Part shown: piece by piece, positions 30,723-43,900 of the stretch
Layout of the letters: each line of letters starts with the position of its first letter
How positions within the stretch are numbered: position 1 is the stretch's first letter
Source of the DNA: Nigrospora sphaerica
Lineage: Eukaryota > Ascomycota > Sordariomycetes > Amphisphaeriales > Apiosporaceae
Assembly (NCBI GenBank): GCA_018287875.1
Contig: JAGVVL010000015.1
Span: 3,720,001 to 3,784,000, forward strand
Direction of reading: 5' to 3'
Length of the DNA: 64,000 nucleotides
Program-made: the position numbers and the translations under genes
The notes under the pieces: generated by a model
Told to the model about the DNA's origin: nothing
The model's database searches: none
The model's input: only the letters and a program-made list of their open reading frames with translations

Positions 30723-31210
30723 CTCTGTAAGAAATCAGCATCGATGAAGCCACGAGTTTAGGACTACCGCCGACCCAGTCAAGAATCTAAGTTGAGATCC
30801 CTTTGGGCACACGGGAAGGCTACGTTAAGTATCCCGAGTACTTTTAGGCCTCCTAACGACCTTGTTTAAAAAGGACAGTCGTGGTACTTTCGCCGCATAG
30901 TTCCTTAGTTTCACCGATTTCCCGTTTTCCTTTTTACTGTTTTAGGGGACGTGTCGTACCCTTACAACGACATTCAGTTTAGATCCTGCGCTTTAAAGCG
31001 CCGATCAGAACATTCCACTCGTTACCTGATAACTGCTGTCCAGCACAGTAGTATATCTTAACTTGAAAAGCGATGATAAAGAAGACGATTAGATATGAAT
31101 TATGGCCTCGGTATAAAGCTAGCCTATAAAGACCAAAGAAAGACCAGACTCCGAACGCGCATGCCTTGATCAAGGGTACATATAGGCGCAGCGTACACCT
31201 TTCCCCTACC
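30723..31210 (+). other. Non-coding stretch after Gypsy pol, unit B (repeated in C and D)
   Basis: No open frame of note. AGGGGAC before GTGTCGTACCC (about 30940-30960) resembles a polypurine tract followed by an LTR start. TGATCAAGGGTACATATAGG near 31168 echoes the promoter-like motif of repeat X. Neither is proven. Confidence 0.35.
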
Positions 31211-32108
31211 TCAGTTCCACGAAGCCTGGACAGCAAAGGAATCCCTGCCTATCTTTTCCAGTTCCTTTCCCTTGATAACCAAGCCGCCCTTAGTATCAGC
31301 AGACGACAGACCGAGCTTCGTCTTTCCCCTCTTCTAAAGATCTCTAAGCATCTTCCCATGGATACACCAGCTGCACGAGGTATTGCGTCCAACTATTAAG
31401 CAGTTACCGTAACTCGCATAATACTGAGGGAGAGAAACACAACCGAAGAATGGCGCTATACTGCGCGTGTCCTCTATATCAGCATCCCGTAATAGGGACT
31501 CGCAATGTTCGCAAGGCATGGGGTTTGCTTTCCTATACGCCTGGACTAGGACAGCAGCTGCTGTCTCTCCTCGGGATAGCAACTTACCGATAACCTAGCC
31601 GAAGGGACCACTATAGTTTGCCTCCATAAAGATAGGTGGAAGCTGTTGATCAGGGCGGTACCACCCTAAGATATTCTGGATAGCCTGATTATCCTTCCCC
31701 TCGAACAACGCTCTATCGAACACCCACTGTAAATAGGTGTGCTCATTGGAGGGCATAGTGGTGATAGTCAGATGGCCCAGGATCTGATTAAGATATTCCA
31801 CCAGTTAAAACAGGGCCAAGCACACTGGTCAGAGGGAAGCGACTTACCGCCAAATGAGTATACGAAATCGACTTCGAATTCTTGTCGCACCTACCCTTGC
31901 CAAACTCCGAGTGCTCTAAGAAGAACTTGCGCACCTACGACAAGTTGTCGAGATACAGTTCAACCATTTCGTCGCCTTCCTTAACAGCCGGCATCAAATG
32001 GATTGCTTCGTTAGCACGCACAGTGTACATAGCCCCGTCGCGAAACCCCTGCCGCTGCGACTGCGATAAGAGAGGCAGCCGGTACCGCTCCAGATGCTGG
32101 GAAGACAT
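31211..32108 (-). pseudogene. DUF3716-like cysteine-pattern protein, unit B (RIP-damaged)
   Basis: Minus-strand gene, ATG at 32108 (MSSQHLERYRLPLLSQSQRQ). A plausible 64-bp intron runs 31847-31784: GTAAGT, a TTTTAACTGG branch-like motif and TTAATCAG. Exon 2 has ILGHLTITTMPSNEHTYLQW, then a cysteine module CEHC...APFFGCVSLPQYYASYGNC...TSC, which matches the spacing I recall for fungal DUF3716; function unknown. Nonsense codons at 31935 (LDNLSxVRK), 31595 (GPFGxVIG) and 31334 (LRDLxKRG) all fit RIP. The frame then runs to TGA at 31211. It is divergent from the Ulp1-like gene, about 0.5 kb apart. Confidence 0.6.
31784..31847 (-). other. Probable spliceosomal intron in the DUF3716-like pseudogene, unit B
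   Basis: GTAAGT donor at 31847-31842, CAG acceptor at 31786-31784, and a TTTAAC-type branch motif about 20 nt before the acceptor. Length and motifs fit filamentous fungi. Removing it keeps the reading frame. Confidence 0.55.
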
Positions 32109-32639
32109 GGCGACAACTTAAGGAAGATGTTAACCAAGACAATGAAGACATGAGTGTGTATGTTGTTCTAGGGGACGAAGAGAGACCAAAGGCGTAATAA
32201 TATAAAGAACAAAAGAAGAACAAGGACGGATACAGCCTAGTTAAGTCGAGACTCCGCAATTATTCCCAACGCCAAATGATAACAAGTGATTAACAATATC
32301 GGATAGCTATTCAATACCGTAATTAACAACTTACCGAAAGCAGTCACGTGCTCTCTTTACGAGTCACAAAGCGACCTGGAGTCTCCTAGCTAAAAGCCTC
32401 TAAGGATAAGTATCTAATATCGCTCCTCTACTCCTGCAAGCACTCCTCTTCCCTCCAACAACATCCTCCGCACCTCTGGTCACCAGAGAATATCACACAC
32501 TACTCGTACCCCCGAACTGTATACTGTTAAGGAACCCTATTCTACCTTGATCACCTTCCTATCTTAATTAAGACTTTCCACTATAGAAGACGTCCATTTC
32601 GGCTAGATAGAAGACTTCAACGTCTTCTAAGGGAAGAAG
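32109..32639. other. Divergent intergenic region, unit B
   Basis: Lies between the start of the minus-strand DUF3716-like pseudogene and the plus-strand Ulp1-like pseudogene, so it would have held both promoters. A TAATATAAAG TATA-like motif lies near 32197, and a pyrimidine-rich stretch at 32430-32470. Some protein-like residues at 32480-32600 suggest the plus gene may start earlier than annotated. Confidence 0.4.
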
Positions 32640-35388
32640 GCAGCGCTGGTGGCACTACAAGAGAGTATTACGAAGGATTATGACGCTGACCTCTGGAGCG
32701 TCGAGACCAACGACAACCTCCCGATCAGCTATCCATTCGAACGCAGTGAGGACGGTATTCCCTTAATCACAAAGCTTCCGGACACGGCAGTCGCGACCAA
32801 GGCTGAGAAAGTGACCCGCGACCGAGCGGAACCAACTGCATACTCAGCAGCGATCTAGGAAGCAGTATATCGGTTCGTACTAAAAAGACCAGTCAGTTAC
32901 CTAGACACCGAGAAGATCCTGGCGCTATTATAGAATGCGAATAAAAGAACAGTCTTCCTTAACACGATCAATATAAACCACAGCACATAGAAAGAGCATA
33001 TCTTACCTATAGCCAGGTCCAACTGGGAGAAAGGACTGTGCAACAACTTTGCTATTATAATTAACGCGAAGCACCCAGACAGCGATAGAGAGAACCACCT
33101 ACTATGCGTCTACGATAAGAATCGGCTCCACGTTTTCTCCCCTTTTAAAATAACAGACAACTAGTACCTCGACTATAGGTACCACGCCGGCCGAGTGGTC
33201 TAGGAGCGCATCCTAGACGGGAGACGTGAAGGCAACTAGGGAAAGCAGTCCACATCTATAAGGGCATCCACGCGAGTACATGCTAGGCAGACAACCACTT
33301 TATGATCCTGCTAGCCTAGCACCTCTCTTAAGGTACATTGATTAAGGAGGTCGTCAGGGAAGTCGTTAATTAACGCAACTTCACTGCTGCCATACAACGA
33401 ATATACCAGGTTATACAGAAGAACTGCAACTTCTGTTTCGGTATCGATAACTATAGAACCGACAAAGACAACCTCCTACCCTTAGAAAAGTCGCCTAAGT
33501 ACTTGTCTGCAGAGACCAAGCCCGGATTAAGGATTAGCTCATTCCACTGGGACGAACTGGAGAACCTAGGGAGAGTAATTGGACGCGAGAGATCCTCGGT
33601 ACCTATACCAAAGTGGGAAAGCACCACGAGGGACGACACACCAGTACGCAGCTGGGACTCACTACAGTCAACCCCGATCAAGACCATGCGCGAGTCATTG
33701 ACAAGACCCTTGCCCATCACGAACCAGAAGAACTGGAAGACAGGAACTCAGGACGCTGTCCTTCGTACCATCTTCAGGTACGCCGAAGGCAAGACTATGC
33801 TAGGAGCGGACTTTGACGCCCTCATATCGATGATCAACACGATACTCAGGTGGTGTTTAACGGAAGACACACTGTCGGCGCTTGACGACAAGCCCAACGC
33901 CCCAAACGACCTGAATAACGACATGCAAGCATAATTGCAAACGACCTACACAGACGGCTATATTTGCATCTGCAGAGCAGCGCATGACGATAAGGACTAT
34001 GGTCCTTGGCCGCTGGTAATCTTTACACCAGGACTACAGCGTGCTATAGTGTACACGTTTGGCGACAAAGATAACTAGGTCGTTGCCGAAAACACAGGAG
34101 AGTTGTTTCGATAGGCTTTAAGCAGAGCCAACCTTGCCGACAGGTTCCCGAACCTCAAGATTAGCTGGACGCCCTGCTATTGTAACCGACAACAACGCTA
34201 GCGCCACGCCTATATGGCTCTGTCAGTCATCTGGATAGTGTACAACATCAATAAGGACAGCAACTTCGTGTACATCTCCAGCAAGCTGCGCGGGTGGAGA
34301 ACCAATTGGACTATGTCATGGTCAACGAACTGGCAGCGTCAGTTAGGTTGAATATGGACATGCAGCGGACCTGGGCCGCAGTGAACACTAATCCGGATAC
34401 ACCGTCCACACAGACGTCAACAAGACAATCATCACGACCAGTATCGAGACCAGCCTCCCAAGAATCAACGCCTGCCGCCAGAGCACGGCCTGATCAGAGA
34501 CAAGCACTATCCACACCGCTTAACAGATAGAGGGGATCGTCCACAGGCCAGGCGTCAGGTCAGCCATCTGGTGGTCGCATAGCGCTGCCCTCAGCTAGAG
34601 AATTAACGCGTAGAGGTATCTCGAATATGACATTGACGACTCCCACGCCTACGCGTACGGCTGCTACCCCTAGGTTAAGCTCTTCACAGAGACCTGGCAA
34701 CACTGGCAACGAGCTAACAGTAGGCCCATCTAACAGCGGATTAACGAGAACGACTTCCAGAGGCCAGATCCCGGCCACAATCCCTAAGGAAGCCGCTGTT
34801 TAAGAGCGACCCACGCCAGGAGGTCCAGCAGACAGAGGCCGACGACAGACCCGTCGATCCACCAGGTCGGAGAGACATACCGCCAGTAACCCAGAGCCCG
34901 CACAAGCAGCGCATACCGAGGAGCCTGCGCAGGACAACCCCACGGATCCGGACGTCGACTTAACAAAGAGCGAGTACCCTTAGGTCGGTACATTAACTAA
35001 GAGCAAGCACTATAAGCAGCCTCCCATGCCGACATACACGTACGACCTAAGCAGCACAGGGCAAGACCTTGTCTCTGACATTGACGGTTCCTACCTAGGA
35101 ATGACAAGAGGACAACGGGCGCAAGCCTTTAATCAAGGAGGTCGCTTAAGCTACGTAAGGGTTGGGGATACCAGAGAGGACGCTCTAACCCGTCCCATTC
35201 CCACGGCGCCTGCAGACTGGCGCGGATGGAACGATATGCGACTTCGCATGACCGCCTTGCAGGACGCTTGGCGACAGAACTTGCCGGTCTATAGAGGCCG
35301 ATAAGAGCGCGCTGCCTGTCGCGCAGGAATGGTCGCAGGGAACGAGCCTGAGGAGATTGAGGAGGATATCTACGGGGTATCAGACTAA
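32640..35388 (+). pseudogene. Long pseudogene with two Ulp1-like blocks and a Ser/Thr/Pro-rich tail, unit B
   Basis: About 900 codons broken by TAG at expected Trp (AIxEAVYRF, LLxNANKR, STxKEHI, DNxYLDY, VVxERIL). Block 1 (about 33040-33350): NNFAIIINAKHPDSD, LLCVYDKNRLHVFSPF, GIHASTCWADNHFMILLAWHL. Block 2 (about 33950-34260) repeats the layout: WPLVIFTPGLQRAIVYTF, a Trp-rich middle, C-x-C, then YMALSVIWIVYNI. The order hydrophobic strand, short D strand, Trp, then C/D before a hydrophobic helix resembles C48/Ulp1 cysteine proteases; this is fold-level inference only. The open stretch 33503-33934 lies between the blocks. The C-terminus (34380-35000) is low-complexity S/T/P/Q and ends in MPTYTYDLSSTGQDL...EEIEEDIYGVSD. 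Original gene and function unknown. Confidence 0.45.
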
Positions 35389-35511
35389 TCAAGGCCTTGC
35401 ATAGACTAGCCCCTTTATTAAAGTCTGGTCGCTCTCATACACACTGTATTTTAGTTGTGATGCTTTTTCATTTTGACATTCGGTACGATCGCTTCCCAAC
35501 TGGGGGACGGT

Positions 35512-35831
35512 TAAGACGGGGCTAGGGTACGTAAGCACCCAATGCCAGGGGTCTGATCAAGGACTTGCACCTATAAGTAGCCGTCCAGCTTCCACCGTAG
35601 AGATAAGACAACAACAAGACATGTTCACTTCCTTTTATCTTTTGAGACCATCACTCGTAACCGTTTTGTCCCAGTTATTGTCCCAGTTGGACCTCACTTT
35701 TACTTGGGTGATAGACATACCCTTGATCAAGGACTTGCACGTCCTAAATCGAGGGCATGTCTATCACATTATCAGGGATCGACCTCACGACCGCGTCTTT
35801 CCACCAGGCACTACACCTAGTGTTTGTCTGT
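35512..35831 (+). repeat. Repeat X, unit C
   Basis: Identical to the unit B copy in the compared stretch, but begins TAAGACGGGG where B begins TGAGACGGGG. It is preceded by the end of unit B (CTGGGGGACGGT). Confidence 0.75.
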
Positions 35832-35914
35832 ACATAGCGATAACTTCACAACCACGACTCTATAAGCTACCGGATAGCCCGGAAACTGTCCCTAGGGCTT
35901 CATTTAGCCTAGAA

Positions 35915-37270
35915 ATGGTCGATTCACCACCCTCGAGGCAAAGCGCGGGTGGTGGGAGCCGCCATAGGCCCGCCCCACCCCCGAGCCGTCACCTCCGGAC
36001 TCAAGAACACCATCGCCAGACAGCATTACAACACCTGGACGCAGTCCAGAGGATATACGCAGCACTATAAACGACTTTAAACGCTTCCTAGCTGGTGAAG
36101 TCAACATTGCGGCCTTAGCCGCAGCAGTTCAAGCCGCCATTCCGGTCCTAGAGACGGCGGCTAAGGAATCGGACAACCAGCCCAGCGTCGAAAGACGCAT
36201 CAATGCTATCGAGAACACGCTGCAAGCTATCTATAAGGAAATCAAAGCTCCTAAGACGTACGCTGCAGCCGCTACTGCCCTTACCGCCGCCACAGCGCCT
36301 AGGGCCCCCAGGTAGCCAAGACTCTGCCTCCTCGACACGAACGGGAGGTAACGGTCAAGGCCGCAGGAACTGAAGGCCGCACCTACGAAGAGATCGTGCG
36401 GAAGGTTAACGCAGCAACAGGTAAAGAAACAGCAATAGCCGCACGGAAGCTTCCCAGCGGAGACTATGCTATTACCTGCAAGACAGCAGAAGAGAAGCGA
36501 CAGCTGGAAACCGACCGGGCCTGGACTACCGAGGCCTTCGGAGAGAACGCCTCTATCCAGAAGAGAAAGATCCTGGTGGTGGCCCATGGCATCAACAAGG
36601 AGGCCATAGAGACGAACCAAGGGCAGCTAGGAGTCCAACTCCGGAACCAGCCCGGCGGCCCGATCGACGTCCTAGAGGCCAAGCTCCCTCGCAACGCTAA
36701 GACCTCGTCTAGGAAGGTCACGGCCCTATATATTGCAGTACCCACGGTTCAACAAGCGGAACAGCTATGCCGAGACGGCCTTATTTGGCAGTATGGCTAC
36801 TATCCATGCGAGCCCTTCGCCGAAGGAGCCCAGCTTAAGCAGTGCTACCACTGCTACCGCTATGGACATATCGCCCGAGTCTGCCGCCACGCACGTAGGT
36901 GCGGGCTCTGCTCTTCAACAAAGCATGGCGATAAAGAATGCCCAGAAGCCGAGAATAAGAGCCGGTACTGCTGTCCAGCATGCCGAGGACCACACACTGC
37001 GTGGTCTAAGGAGTGTCCAGTCCGCCAGGAGCAGGTCCAGATCGCCAAGGCTACTTATGTCACGAGACCGAAGGGATTCGCACTGCCCTCGCAAGAACCC
37101 CTAAGCCAACAGCCGAGGACTGGCAGATAGTACAGCCGCGAAAGCGTCGAGCAACCAGCTGCCGCACTAGAAGCACTGGCAGAGCCCGCAGCAGAACCCA
37201 CGAAGAGACAGACAACATGGACGTCGAAACACCGGAGTCAACACTAAACAGCATCCACGCTCGACCATGA
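35915..37270 (+). pseudogene. LINE ORF1, unit C
   Basis: As in unit B, but the C run near 36687 is one longer. The frame therefore stays open from KVNAATG (36396) through all three knuckles to TAG at 37128, giving a 244-codon stretch. The early C5 run near 35980 and the stop near 36312 remain. TGA overlaps the ORF2 ATG at 37267-37270. Confidence 0.83.
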
Positions 37271-40200
37271 CAACGCTAAGGATCCTACACTGGAACACGC
37301 AGAAAAGCAAGAAAGCACAGATCCCGGCAGTCGATGCCATCTCCGAAGAGTACGACGTCCTGGCTATCCAAGAGCCCTGGCGAAACCCACACATGCCGAC
37401 CACTTACTGCCCGAGATCCTCTCCGTACTACCTTCTCTATGCCGCCGAGGGAGGCAGAGCTTGCATCTACATTAATAAGAAGCACCCCCAGCGCAGTGGA
37501 CTTATAAGGCGCAATCAGATAGGTGCAACATCACGATCCAGCTACCAGATGGTCCTATAACAGTTATCTGCGTATACTCGCCTCCTCCTGGATCGATTAG
37601 CAGATCAGACCTGCCAGCTATCGAAGCCCTCCTTACCGGTCCCCAGCTAAGACGAACAGTCCTCGTAGGAGACTTTAACGTTCACCACCCTGTCTGGGGA
37701 GGACACAACGTCCGACCTCATAAGGCAGCCGATAAGCTACTCCAGCTAGCAGAATCCTGGAGACTCCAGCTTATCACTCCCCTGGAACACCGACATGGAC
37801 TCGAAGAGGGTGCATGGACTCCACGATCGACCTGGCGTGGGCCACGGACGATCTCCGAGCTGCCTACGACGGGTACGCCCCATATGCTGGATCCGATCAC
37901 CTCCCCAGGTGATACGCGTGGCTGGACCTCAAAACGACCCCAGAACAAGCCACGGCGCAGCTGGAAAACAGCTGACTATAACCAAGCGAAGGCCGAGGCG
38001 ACACACCTTCCGCAGCCAGGGCTACTCGAGACACCGGGGGAAATCGATAGATACACCGAAACGTTAACTAAGGAGCTAACTCGGATAGCCGACCTAGTTG
38101 CCCCCCTCCGCCACTCTAAGAGGAGAGGCAAGGCATGGTGGAACCACGAAATAAAAGAAGCTATAGAGGAGGAGAGACGAGCCCAGCGAACATGGCTATC
38201 CGACAGGACAGACGCAGCCTGGCGAGCTCTTCGGCAAGCATCCCTTACGAAAAAGAAAACGATCCGCACTGCAAAGACAGCGACCTGGAGAAACATGCTT
38301 CACGAGGCCTCTAGCCAGCCAGCTGGCGTCTGGAACATCGCGAGATGGGCCAGAACCGAAGGAGCCGCACCGCCGCTACCTCCAGCCGTCCCCACGCTTC
38401 ATACACCGCGAGGCGAAGCAACGACCCATAAGGAGAAAACGGAGGCCTTCCGGGAGAGGTTTTACCCTCTCCCTAAGGCCATGCATACCGGCTTCCGTAT
38501 AACAAACCGGCTCGCAGCGCCTCTCGACATCGACGGCGAGGTGACAGCGGAGCAGGTCCAAGACGTCTTAAGCAAGGCAGGCCAGTGGAAAGCACCTGGG
38601 CCAGACCAGCTTCCGAACGGATTCCTTAAGCGCTTAGGAAAGCCCTCTTCCAGGCCTTAGCCTCCTTAGCGGAAGCATGCTGGCGTATAGGATACTATCC
38701 AACAGCGTTCCGCAAAGCAGTGACCGTTATCCTCCGGAAACCAGGAAAGCAGCCAAACGAGTACCACCAAGCCGGCGGATGGAGACCTATCGCGCTACTT
38801 AACACCATAGGGAAGGTGATCGAGAGCCTGCTGGCGCAACGGCTAGCCAGCTTTGCGGAAGAAAACGGGCTGCTCCCGGACGAACAGATGGGCAACCGGA
38901 AAGGCCGCTCCACGGAAACAGCCTTACGGTTGCTAACGGACCTAGTCCGCACAGCCTGGAAACATGGAGGTGCAGCAACCCTTCTATCGCTGGATATCTC
39001 AGGCGCTTTCGACTCCGTCGACCATGGAAGGCTCCTCGCCAACCTGCGAGCGCTGAGGGTCCCTATATGGACTATTAGCTGGATCCGAAGCTTCTTATCT
39101 AACCGGTCCACTACGCTGTTCTTCGATGGCCAGGAATCGGACGAGATCCCAGTCCCAGCAGGCGTCCCGCAGGGCTCACCCCTATCGCCTATCCTCTTCT
39201 GCCTTTATACAGCCGGTCTCTACAAGGCCCTCCGCGCTGTACCAGGGATAGCTACTATAGCCTTCGCAGACGACACAAACCTCGTGGGCTTCGGCTTAAA
39301 CCCAGAGCAGACCTGCGAGCGGCTAGAAGCTGCTCATAGGGTCTGCAAAGAATGGGCAGTCAGCCACGGCATGACCTTTGCAGTCCAGAAATATCACTTA
39401 GTCCACTTCTCTCGAAGACGGAAAGGTCCGGATACAAAGATAGCCTTAGAAGGTCACGAAATCGAACCAGAAGACTCCTGCCGCGTCCTTGGCATCCAGG
39501 TGGATAGACGTCTCCGCTGGGACGTCCATATCCAGTCGATATCGAAGAAGATGGCGACGCAGGTCTACGCTCTAAACCGGATAGCCGGCTCGACGTGGGG
39601 CGCATCTCTCCAACGAGCCCGCCAAGTCTATATAGCTGTCGTACGGTCTGCGATAGGCTATGGAGCTTCAGAGTGGCACCGCCAGATCTCGAAAAATCGA
39701 GCCAAGGCACTCAACGACGTCCAGACAGAGTGCCTCCGAAAGGTCACAGGAGCTTTCAAAGCCACGGCCACCGCAGTACTAGAAACGGAAGCTTACGTGT
39801 CCCCCTTAGACACGTGGCTCAACAGAAGGGTGGCGGCATCGGAAGAGAGGCTCCAACAGCCGCGTATCGCATCACTCATCCAAGCGAGATGCGATAGCGC
39901 AGCTAGATGGATCCTAACAAGACCGACTCGCCGGCGCAGACCGAAAGGCCCCGACGCTCCCGATCGTAAGAGGTGGCTAAACGAATGGCTAGCTGGAGAC
40001 TCAGCACATAAAGCTGAGGAGAGAGACTGGCTTCAAAGATGGCAACAAGCGCAGCAAAATCGAACAGCACGAACCCCGGCAGCAACTAAGATGCCGCCAG
40101 ACAAGCACGTCCTCAAGCTCCATAAGGGACTCCATAAGGCGGAGAGCTCCATCCTCGTCCAAGCGAGGACTGGCAAGATTAGGCTGCGAGACTTCCTTTT

Positions 40201-40448
40201 AAGCGTAGGGTCCCGGGCTTCGACAGCCCCTGGTGCGTCTGCGGTCAAGGCAGGAGACCGTCCGGCATATCCTCGTTTTCTGCCCACGGGAAAGAGAAAG
40301 ACGAGAGCATCTCGTCCAAGCTCTAGGAGGACCGATAGACACGGACAGGATGCTCGACACCCCAGGAAAAGCAGGAATTATCGCAAGATGGCTACTCCGC
40401 TCCGGAAGGCTGGACATGTTCCAGCTAGCGAATCAACTTATCAGCTAG
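37267..40448 (+). pseudogene. LINE ORF2, unit C
   Basis: Open stretches: 37267-37560 (endonuclease start), 37884-38660 (endonuclease end and linker) and 38720-40600 (RT). The break at 38643 is CCC against CCCC in B and D. Near 40197 a T run is one shorter than in B, so the long ORF leaves the true frame and its last part (after LRDFL) is not the LINE C-terminus; the real one is read at 40233-40448. GRETVRH is affected by GG against GGG near 40252. Confidence 0.87.
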
Positions 40449-40935
40449 GAAGCGGGCGCGCTGAGCCCGATCTCGGTATGGCAGGCCAAAGAGTAGATAG
40501 AAGCGGTACGACGCAGCGGAACCTAGGTTTTTCACCCGGCCGGACGTTAGCCCGGAACGGTTTTCCTAGGCTAAGATGCGCAGGGGTCCTCATGGCCTAA
40601 ATAGGTCGCTAGGTGTAAGAATAATAATAAAAAAATACGAAGCCCTTAGCGGAATTCTTAATTGGCAACACGAAGATCAGAGTCCCCATCACACTAGATA
40701 AGAAGCAGACTAGTGGAAAGTCTCGATCAATGGCCACAGCGACGGAAAAAGCCGGGCTACTGCGCTTATTAACCGACGCAGTAGTATCTAAAGGCTGCAC
40801 CACCTTAACAAGGATTCTGAGAAGATCGCACTAACAGCATTCTCCCTGAACGTCATCAAAGCGGCGGATAGCACTGATCAAGAGTCTCCACTATACGATG
40901 AGCATAAGGATAATGTCCTCCTAGGATTCTCGGAC

Positions 40936-43900
40936 GATACCCTACTAGACTTTCTACGGTCGCTTCGAGATGAGGTCATGGGGGACGATGGGGCTGCGAG
41001 CCGCAGATCAGGACTGCCCTTATCTCTCCAGCGAGGACAGGAGGTCCGACAACACGCTATCTCGAGTTAAGTCAACACTATATACAAAACAGTGGCGTAA
41101 AAGGTCCAACCTGTCGACGACTACCCTTCAGATGGTAGCATTCTAGGAGGCTCCACGTCTTAGAAAGGTGCAGTGCTGGCAGGAATCGAGATGCCTGCGA
41201 GAACAAAGGACGGGCTAATAAAGAATATGCAACTACGCTTCACGACTATGCTATTGGGATAAAGGTTAACCGACGACAGATAGGCGGAAGTCCTTGATTA
41301 GCTTAAGACCTCAGAGCTCACACCTTAAGAAACGGCCGTCCTAAAGCAGATCTTACAGAATCGGGAAGCCTGTCTAGTATGGGACCCAATAGAGATAGGC
41401 TAAATCCAACACGAGATCTCACCCCTATACAACATTCGGACAGTACCGTATATAGCATGGTAAGCAAAGAACGTCCCAATCCTTGGAGCGCTACTACTAA
41501 AAGCAATTGAGGCCCTGAAGAAACGACTCGAGAGAGGTTAGCTTAAGGAATGCCACGGACTATACCGCAACAGCTGGTTCGTCGTTGCGAAAAAGGACGG
41601 GAGCGTACGCCTTATCAATTTAGCTACACGCTTTAATGGTGTCACGATTAAAGACGCGCTCCTACTTAGAGGTAGCGACGAGTTCGCTGAGCCCTTCGCA
41701 AACTGTCAGATACTCACCGGACTCGACTTATTCTCGGGATACAACCACTGCGCACTCGCAGAGACCTCGAGAGACATAATAGCGTTCTCCACACCGCTTG
41801 AGTCCTACAACAGACGACATTGCCGTAAGGATTCACCAATTCACCAGGTCACTTCATTCGAGTGATATCCAGGATCTTATTTGACATTCCCAAGGAAAAG
41901 GCCGATTTCTTCTTCGACGACGTCCCAGTTAAAGGACCCACGGAGCGTTATGTTAATCAAGAGCGCTTCCCTAGCATCCGACGCTTTATGCTGGAACATC
42001 TAGAGAACCTGGATACCGTGCTATTCAATATGGAGCTCGCCGGAGTTTCCATTAACGGCGCCAAGTCCTAATGGTGCCAGCGCTAGATCGAAATCGTTGG
42101 CTACATATGCGGTTCCGATAGCCGCAAGCCACCCGAAAGGAAGGTTATAAAGATCCGCGAGTGGAACGCCTATAGAGACGTCAGTGAAGTAAGGAGCTTC
42201 CTCGGCATAGCAGGATGCTTTAGAGCATAGATCAACCACTATGCCATGAAATCGCAACCTTTAACAGAGCTACTATAGAAAGGAGCGCCCTTCACCTAAG
42301 GTCCTAATCAAGATCAAGCACTCAATACCTTAAAGAACGAGATCGTAGATATAGTTGCGCTTCGAAAACCAGAGTACGGTACCTATCAGTTCTACCTTAA
42401 GACCGACGCATCTAGTATAGGCTGGGAGCTGAACTTGGCTAACTGATTAACGATAAGCACCAGCCAATTCGCTTCGAGTCCGGATATTGGAACGACGCTA
42501 AGAAGAAGTACGACTCCGGCAAGCAGGAGTGTCTCGCCATCGTCAGAGCCTTACGGCGCCTACGACTGTACCTCTTTAGCGCCGAGTTCAGACTAGAAAC
42601 GGACGCTAGGACGCTGCGAGACCAGCTCAATAACTGTTTAATGAACCTACTGCTATTAGCACCACTGACAAGGTGGCTGGCATATATTAAGCTGTTCGCT
42701 TTCGAAGTATACCACTTGCCAGGCAAGAAGAACGTTATCGCGGACGTATTGTTACGCAAGGGCAGAGGACTATCCGACGATATCGACGACGCGAACGAAG
42801 GGGACATTGACGACTTTATTGACGCCAAGATTAACATAACCGAGCCTGATTAACAGAACCCACAGACAAAGCTGGCCGAGTATCGCCACTACCTAGAGAT
42901 ATTACAGCTGCCAGACCAATTACGAGACCCTACTACTCCCCACTTAAGGAGAGTAGTCACTACGTTTAAGATAGAAGCCACCCGCTTCTTTATCCACGAA
43001 GGAGTGATATTTCGTAAGGCCATAGCTAAGTCACCACCACGCAGAGCTGTGGAAAGCCTTAATCAGAAGAAGAATATCTTCGCCTAGGCATATAAGGATC
43101 TCGGACACAAAGGTCGAGACGCGACCTACAAGAGGATTGCCAACTTATACTGGTGGGCTAATATGTACACTAATGTTAAGCAGTGGCAGTCAGAGTGCCT
43201 CCAATATGCGAAAGCCTCTGATTAGCGACCAATGGATACGTAACTCTAGACGGAACCTACAGATATCCTTCAGACCTGGGTACTCGACGTACAGTACATG
43301 CCAGCTTGCTAAGGATTCACCGCAACTGTCGAAGCGCGCTGCGAAGTATTAGGTTACCTTGAGGCCATAGCATTAAAGAAGATCAACTCGGCAACCATCG
43401 TGCGGTTCATTAAGTCACGTATTATCTACCAGTATGGCTGCTTCCAGCGCCTCAAAGTAGACAACAGCCTAGAAAACAAAGGAGAGGTTATTAAGGCTGG
43501 CAAGAAGTTAGGCTTCATAGTCACACCAGGACCCGCCTACAGTTCGAAGACTCAAGGCTTGATCGAGAACGGGCACAAGAGTATTGCTAAGTCGCTAATG
43601 AAGATGACCGACGGGTCTGGCAAGAACTAGGTGGCGTTACTACCCCTAGTTGTGTGGGCCGACAGGACCGTGGTCCGGTACTTTGGCATGTCCTTATACC
43701 GACTCCTATACAGAAGGGAACCCTTGATGCCCTTCGAATTGAGCATTCCGATGTGGCGGATCATGAACTGGAACGAAGATATAAGCTAAGAAGAGCTGAT
43801 CACTAGAAGGGTGCGAATGCTAGAGAACCGACCTGCGGACATCGAAGCGACTTGCCGAGCGATCGTGTCTTAAAGAAAACGACGTGCGCAAGACGTTGAT

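Larger units (their letters stand above)
35832..40635 (+). mobile_element. Tad-like LINE, unit C
   Basis: Same insertion point in X and same tail as unit B, so it was copied with the unit and is not an independent insertion. Homopolymer lengths differ from B at about ten places. Confidence 0.93.

Noticed and set aside
38720..40600. 626-codon frame read to its end as one protein
   Set aside because: The last about 130 codons are out of the LINE frame because a T run is one base shorter than in unit B; the true C-terminus is read in another frame.
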